Shown one piece after another: positions 32,398 through 36,764 of a DNA stretch of 36,764 nucleotides. Source of the DNA: VFKU01 sp964620045 (GTDB taxonomy: Bacteria > Hydrogenedentota > Hydrogenedentia > Hydrogenedentales > GCA-2746185). A program made the translations under genes and the position numbers. The notes beneath the pieces are model-generated. The model did not search any database. It was not told where the DNA came from and saw only the letters and a list, made by a program, of their open reading frames with translations. Position 1 is the stretch's first letter. Each line of letters starts with the position of its first letter. Location: assembly GCA_964620045.1 (NCBI GenBank), contig CAZUJL010000034.1:1-36764 (forward strand), read 5' to 3'.

Positions 32398-33696
32398 ATG
32401 AGCCAAAAGATCTCACGGCGCGGGTTTCTTGCCCGCGCAACGGCGGCCGCCACCGCACCGCTAATACTCCCCGCTTGCGCACACGTTCAAAGGACTTCCG
32501 TCGCGCCATCGGAACGCATAACCGTCGCGGGAATCGGGCTCCGAAGCCGGGGTTTCCACGATCTCCAGTGGCTGATGAGCAAAGACGACGTGCAATTCGT
32601 TGCAATCTGCGACGTGCAGAAGCGGGAACGGGACCGGATCAAGGCTCATGTTGACGACGCGTACGGGAACTCGGACTGTGACCAGTACACGGACATGCGC
32701 GAAATGCTGGAGCGCGACGACATCGACGCGGTGCTCATCGCTACCGGCGACCGCTGGCATGCGCCGGCGTCCATCCTGGCGATGCGCGCCGGGAAAGACG
32801 TCTACACGGAAAAGCCGTCGTGCATGACGGTCGAAGAAGGCCGTGCCGTCGTGGAGACCGCGAAGAAACACGGCCGCATATACCAGACTGGCACGCAGCG
32901 CCTCAGCGAAGAGCATCACGCGTTCTGCTACCAGATGGTTCAGTCGGGGCGTATGGGCGACGTGCACACGGCCTACGCCCACATCGCGCCGTGGGACTCC
33001 GCCAAGATGAAGCGAAACCTGCTCCCGGCCCAGGAACAACCACCAAAAGACGTTGTCGATTGGGATGCCTGGCTGGGTCCCTGTCCCTGGCGGCCCTACA
33101 ACGAGAAATATGTGAACGGCGAGTGGCGCGGCGATTACGATTTTCACACGAGTTGCATCGGCGAATGGGGCGCCCATACTTTTGCTCAGGCCCAGTATGG
33201 ATTGGGGCTGGAAGACACATCGCCGGTGAAGTATGAATATGTCGACAACGATTCCGGCGACGGCATGGTTTGCACGTTTTCCAATGGAAAGAAGCTGATC
33301 CTCTCCCGCGGCGAAAAGTACTGGCACGGGTCCTGTGGTGAACGATTCGTGAGCGAGCGCGGGTGGGTTGGCGCGGCGGACAACTATACCCGGGCCGAAG
33401 CGTCGTCGCCCGAATTGCTGGAAAATTACAGTCAAGTGATCAACGAGTACGTCGAGAGGACGGGCCGCTCGCTCGATCACATGCAGGATTTCCTGGATTG
33501 CGTGCGATCGCGCAAACAGACCGTGGCCAATCCGAACATGATGCACCGATCGATGACGACCGTCCACTGTGCCAACGTCGCGATGTGGCTCGAACGGGAT
33601 GTGGAGTACAACCCGAAGAAGGAACGCTTCATCGGCGACGAAGAGGCAAATGCGCTACTCTCACGCGAAAAGCGGAAACCGTGGGACTTCGTCTGA
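32398..33696 (+). CDS. Tat-exported Gfo/Idh/MocA family oxidoreductase
   Basis: A 432-residue protein with a Tat signal (SRRGFLARATAAATAPL, residues 6-22) followed by LPAC, which could be a Tat lipobox. It has a Rossmann-type NAD(P) domain (ITVAGIGLRSRGFHDLQWL), DDIDAVLIATGDRWHAPAS and the conserved KDVYTEKPSC in place of EKPxx. A C-terminal beta-sheet domain follows. Such proteins oxidise or modify sugars and alcohols with a bound nicotinamide; Tat-exported forms are abundant in planctomycete-like bacteria. AAGGAGG before the ATG is a strong start. The 180 bases between the tRNA and this gene hold AT-rich stretches but no convincing promoter. It converges on the DUF1552 gene. Confidence 0.85.
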   Translation: MSQKISRRGFLARATAAATAPLILPACAHVQRTSVAPSERITVAGIGLRSRGFHDLQWLMSKDDVQFVAICDVQKRERDRIKAHVDDAYGNSDCDQYTDMREMLERDDIDAVLIATGDRWHAPASILAMRAGKDVYTEKPSCMTVEEGRAVVETAKKHGRIYQTGTQRLSEEHHAFCYQMVQSGRMGDVHTAYAHIAPWDSAKMKRNLLPAQEQPPKDVVDWDAWLGPCPWRPYNEKYVNGEWRGDYDFHTSCIGEWGAHTFAQAQYGLGLEDTSPVKYEYVDNDSGDGMVCTFSNGKKLILSRGEKYWHGSCGERFVSERGWVGAADNYTRAEASSPELLENYSQVINEYVERTGRSLDHMQDFLDCVRSRKQTVANPNMMHRSMTTVHCANVAMWLERDVEYNPKKERFIGDEEANALLSREKRKPWDFV

Positions 33697-33715
33697 GCCG
33701 TTCCCGGGCAACGGC
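33697..33715. terminator. hairpin between convergent genes
   Basis: GCCGTT (33697-33702), a seven-base loop and AACGGC (33710-33715) form a 6-bp stem immediately after the oxidoreductase stop and just before the convergent DUF1552 stop. It lacks a T-run on either strand and may be a weak bidirectional terminator. Confidence 0.4.
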
Positions 33716-33724
33716 GCGTCAAAA

Positions 33725-35032
33725 CTACACCTCGGCGAGGACTTCCGTCGCGTCGCCGAATTGAGGGAGGCGCACGTCCATCTTGTCCATCATCGAAAGG
33801 TAGAGGCGGCACATCTGGCGCTCAGTTTTCTCTTTGTAGTCGAGGACCCGTCCGCCCTGGATGCGCCCACCCGCGCCGCCAAGGAGCACCACGGGGAGTT
33901 CGTTGGCGTCGTGATTGCCGGTCAGCATGCTGGAGCAGTAGAGCACCATCGAATTGTCGAGCAGGGTGCGGTCGCCTTCCTGAATGCCGTCAAGTTTGCG
34001 CGCGATGTAAGCAAGTTGTTCCAGGAAGAACTGGTTGACCTTGAGCCAGTCCGCCGTGTCGCTGTGCGAGAGTAAATGGTGGATCATGTAGTCCACGCCG
34101 AGGTTCGGGAAACGCAGCGAGCTGTGATCGTTGTTCAGCTTGAGCGTGCAAAGCCGCGTGGTGTCCGTCTGAAATGCAAGCACGAGAATGTCGCTCATTA
34201 GTCGCATATGTTCGGCAATGTCCTGCGGGATGCCGTCAGCCGGACGCGGGATGTTTGGCGCGGAGAGGGTAGGACGCCAGCCCTGCAGTTCCCCTTTCTT
34301 ACCGGCGTTCTCGATGCGCAGCTCCACTTCACGAACAGAATCAAGGTATTCGTCGAGCTTGCGCTGGTCCGTGGCGCTGACGTTCCGGCGAAAATCGCTC
34401 GCGTCGGACATGACGGCATCGAGCACGCTCTTGTCGCCGCGACTGACCTCATCCTTGAACAAGCGGTCGAAGGCGAGGGCCGGATACAGTTCGAGCGGCG
34501 TAGGGGTGGTCGGCGAACTCCACGAGATGTGCGAACTGTAAAGCATCGAGTAGTTTTTGTGGACGGACGGATTCGACTTCTCGCAGCCAAGCACGAGGCT
34601 CGGCACCTTGGTCGAGCGGCCGTAGCGCTGGGCGAGCAGCTGATCGATGCTCGTGCCGGAACGGATATCGCCCCCTGACGCCAATGGAGCGCCGGAGAGG
34701 AGGTTGCCCGTTTGCGAACTATGAATGTTTCCCTTCAGGGCCTCGGCGTTGTAGAGCCCGCGAATGAAAAGCATTTTCTCCCGTAAGTCTGTCAGCGGTG
34801 CGAGCACTTGGCCCAGTTCCATGGCCTTGCCTTCACCCTTGGCCCACCACTCCTTGCTATGAAAACCATTGCCGGAAAAGAGCACGGCCATGCGAACCGG
34901 CGCTTCGCTGGCGGGCCGGATGGCTGCACCAGGTTCATCCCCCCAAACATTGCGAGATTCCATCCAGGGCAGCGCCATGGTGACGCCAACTCCACGGAGA
35001 AAGGTACGGCGTGAAAAACGATGATTGCCCAT
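33725..35032 (-). CDS. DUF1552 family Tat-exported protein
   Basis: A 435-residue protein with a Tat signal (RFSRRTFLRGVGVTMALPWM) and family phrases of DUF1552: FIRGLYNAEALKGNIHSSQ, GTSIDQLLAQRYGRSTKVPS, SLVLGCEKSNPSVHKNYSML, SHISWSSPTTPTPLELYPAL and YCSSMLTGNHDANELPVVLL. The function is unknown. It is almost always next to a DUF1592 protein, as here: the ATG follows the upstream stop with two bases between. A TTG six bases earlier (35038) overlaps the upstream stop and is less likely. Its partner probably supplies electrons or acts on the same exported substrate; that is inference. Confidence 0.85.
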   Translation of the reverse strand: MGNHRFSRRTFLRGVGVTMALPWMESRNVWGDEPGAAIRPASEAPVRMAVLFSGNGFHSKEWWAKGEGKAMELGQVLAPLTDLREKMLFIRGLYNAEALKGNIHSSQTGNLLSGAPLASGGDIRSGTSIDQLLAQRYGRSTKVPSLVLGCEKSNPSVHKNYSMLYSSHISWSSPTTPTPLELYPALAFDRLFKDEVSRGDKSVLDAVMSDASDFRRNVSATDQRKLDEYLDSVREVELRIENAGKKGELQGWRPTLSAPNIPRPADGIPQDIAEHMRLMSDILVLAFQTDTTRLCTLKLNNDHSSLRFPNLGVDYMIHHLLSHSDTADWLKVNQFFLEQLAYIARKLDGIQEGDRTLLDNSMVLYCSSMLTGNHDANELPVVLLGGAGGRIQGGRVLDYKEKTERQMCRLYLSMMDKMDVRLPQFGDATEVLAEV

Positions 35033-35034
35033 GA

Positions 35035-36764
35035 TCAATTCACCTCTGATTGGTGCTGGATGGCTTCATCTTCGGAGATCGTATCACGCCCGCGGATTTC
35101 GAGGAACTGTTTACTGCGCACGATGGTCTCCACGGCGGCGCTGAAACGGTAGTCGTGCGTTTGCAACTGCTGTTGCATCTCCGTCAACAACGGTTTATCA
35201 GACGAAATCACGCCGCGGCCCAACGCGTAGCCGAGCAGTTTGCGGCAAAATTGCCGAAGCACGGCATCGCGCTTGTGGGTGAGCAGGTATTCACGCAGTT
35301 CGTCCGCTCCTTCCACCGGGGTACCGTCGAACAACGTCGAGCGCGTCTCAATGGGTCTGTCGGCCAGGTCGCGCGTGCGGGCGCGACCAATGGCATCGTA
35401 ACCTTCCAGGGCGAAGCCGTAACCATCGATGCGTGCATGGCAGCTTGCGCAACGCGGATCGCTGGTGTGCTTTTCGGTCAATTGGCGCACGGTCAAGCTC
35501 TCCGTGGCTTCGTCTTCGGGCAGAAGCGGAACGTCCTTGGGCGGACGGGGGAGTTTTTCGCCAAGCACCACCTCCGAGAACCATGCGCCGCGAAGGATCG
35601 GACTCGTGCGCGACGCGCCGGACTGTTTTGACAACGTCGCGCCCAAACCCAGGATACCGCCGCGGCCAAACTCCTTCACGCCGTCCACGCGCCGCCACTC
35701 CGCGCCGGTTACGCCAGGGATGCCATAGTGTTGGGCGAGGGCCTCATTGAGAAACGTATGGTCGGTGTCAAAAAGATCGAGCACCGGAGCGTCGCTTTGG
35801 AAGGCGTCCGTGAAGAAGAGTATGGCTTCCTCATACATCGGGCCGCGCAGATCAGCAAAGGTCGGGAAATGCTTTTCGCTTTTTTCATCAAGCGACTCGA
35901 AGTCATAGATGTGCAGCCACGCACAGGCGAATTCGGTGGCGAGCCGGCGCATTTTCGGATCGGACAACATGCGCCTGGCCTGTACGGTGAGCACATCCGG
36001 GTTGTGAAGTTGTCCCGCCGCAGCGGCCTCGCGCAGTTCCGCATCCGGCATCGATGACCACAGGAAATAGCTCAACCGGTTTGCCAGCTCCCAATCGGAC
36101 ACCGGGCCGGACGTCGTTCCCGGCGGAGCCTCCTCCAACCGGTACAGGAATGACGGCCCCACGAACACGCGCGCCAGCATGAAGCGGATGGCCTCGTCGT
36201 GCGGCAATTCTTCCACGCGAAGCTCCTGATAAAGCCCGCGCAGTTCTTCTTCTTCGGTGCCCGTCAACGGCCGCCGGTAGGCGAGTTCGGCAAACTTCAG
36301 TACGCCCTCGATGTGCCGAGGCTCCGTGTCGGTAAGCCGTTGCCGAAATGCCTCCGCTCGCTTATGGGTGGGTTCGATCAACGGCTCGAAGACCTTCGGG
36401 TCGCCGTCCTGGGTGGCGAATTCCAAAATCTGCTCGAGTGCGTCCACCGACATGAACGCGTCCTGGGTCACATAGTGCAACTCGTCCCACATGCGGTCGA
36501 GCCTGGCTTTCTGCGCATCGTCGAGTAGAAGTCGCGAGAGATGGCCGTCTTCGCGGTGGAACAAGGTGGTCGTGATCACTTCGTCCACCGGCACGATTTT
36601 GGTGTAACAAAGCGACGCGGGAAACCAGCGCCGAAATTCATCAAGATCGGATTCGATGCGTTTGCTTGTCGCACTGCCTTCGACGACGATAATGGGCGCG
36701 CTGTGAAAAACCGGCTGATCGGGGGCGCTATAATTCGCCTTGCTCGTTTGGACAATGGACGTGC
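35035..36764 (-). CDS. DUF1592-type planctomycete cytochrome-like protein (5' end cut by the right edge)
   Basis: The frame is open from the right edge to the stop at 35035, at least 576 residues. I read it past a GTG at 36594 because in-frame codons continue to the edge, including VFHSAPIIVVEGSATSKRIE and FPASLCYTKIVPVDEV. It shows the domain order of this family: the DUF1587/DUF1592-like part, DUF1595 (LKFAELAYRRPLTGTEEEEL), DUF1592 (ANRLSYFLWSSMPDAELREA), DUF1588 with the haem motif CASCH (35437-35451, then ARIDGYGFALEGYDAIGR) and DUF1585 (LGYALGRGVISSDKPLLTEM). Haem proteins of this type are exported and paired with DUF1552 proteins. The missing 5' end probably holds the signal peptide and another haem motif. 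Confidence 0.85.
   Translation of the reverse strand, partial: TSIVQTSKANYSAPDQPVFHSAPIIVVEGSATSKRIESDLDEFRRWFPASLCYTKIVPVDEVITTTLFHREDGHLSRLLLDDAQKARLDRMWDELHYVTQDAFMSVDALEQILEFATQDGDPKVFEPLIEPTHKRAEAFRQRLTDTEPRHIEGVLKFAELAYRRPLTGTEEEELRGLYQELRVEELPHDEAIRFMLARVFVGPSFLYRLEEAPPGTTSGPVSDWELANRLSYFLWSSMPDAELREAAAAGQLHNPDVLTVQARRMLSDPKMRRLATEFACAWLHIYDFESLDEKSEKHFPTFADLRGPMYEEAILFFTDAFQSDAPVLDLFDTDHTFLNEALAQHYGIPGVTGAEWRRVDGVKEFGRGGILGLGATLSKQSGASRTSPILRGAWFSEVVLGEKLPRPPKDVPLLPEDEATESLTVRQLTEKHTSDPRCASCHARIDGYGFALEGYDAIGRARTRDLADRPIETRSTLFDGTPVEGADELREYLLTHKRDAVLRQFCRKLLGYALGRGVISSDKPLLTEMQQQLQTHDYRFSAAVETIVRSKQFLEIRGRDTISEDEAIQHQSEVN

Overview
The window looks like chromosomal DNA from a high-GC, double-membrane bacterium. 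A tandem DUF1592-type cytochrome and DUF1552 protein, a Tat-exported Gfo/Idh/MocA oxidoreductase and a large beta-propeller/diheme protein suggest the Planctomycetota, Verrucomicrobiota or Hydrogenedentota neighbourhood. That placement is inference from gene content, not from a marker gene.

Region 1 (1-4065, minus strand) holds the 5' end of a truncated exported-protein gene and a complete paralogue: a 1134-residue secreted beta-propeller protein with two CxxCH haem motifs. A sigma70-like promoter and a near-palindrome lie upstream of the complete gene.

Region 2 (4066-13420) is a compact phage-like particle cassette. Its order is portal, a reversed pair of small membrane-protein genes, head protease, XhlA-like holin, a LigD-phosphoesterase-like protein, small decoration-like protein, major capsid protein, head-tail connector, Dit-like distal tail protein, a tail-hub protein with an inserted staphylococcal-nuclease domain, a small tail protein and an M15 endolysin. 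All reading frames are intact. No terminase, tail tube, tape measure, integrase or repressor is visible. Three genes share a TGCAACAAA box 52-59 bases before the start codon, and a two-hairpin repeat occurs on each side of the capsid gene. This is the most unusual part of the window.

Region 3 (13417-32062) starts with a DinB-like gene on the minus strand. A long plus-strand operon for a surface glycan follows: GT-C membrane enzyme, Wzx flippase, two GT2, a methyltransferase, an O-acetyltransferase, three GT4, one GT9 and an AsnB-type amidotransferase, mostly joined by 4-base overlaps. A secreted transglutaminase-like protein, a YdbH-like intermembrane bridge protein and a lipoprotein that appears to fuse YnbE and YdbL come next. 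A strong intrinsic terminator closes the unit.

Region 4 (32128-36764) holds tRNA-Ser(CGA), a Tat-exported Gfo/Idh/MocA oxidoreductase and, convergent to it, a DUF1552 gene preceded by a DUF1592 gene that runs off the right edge.
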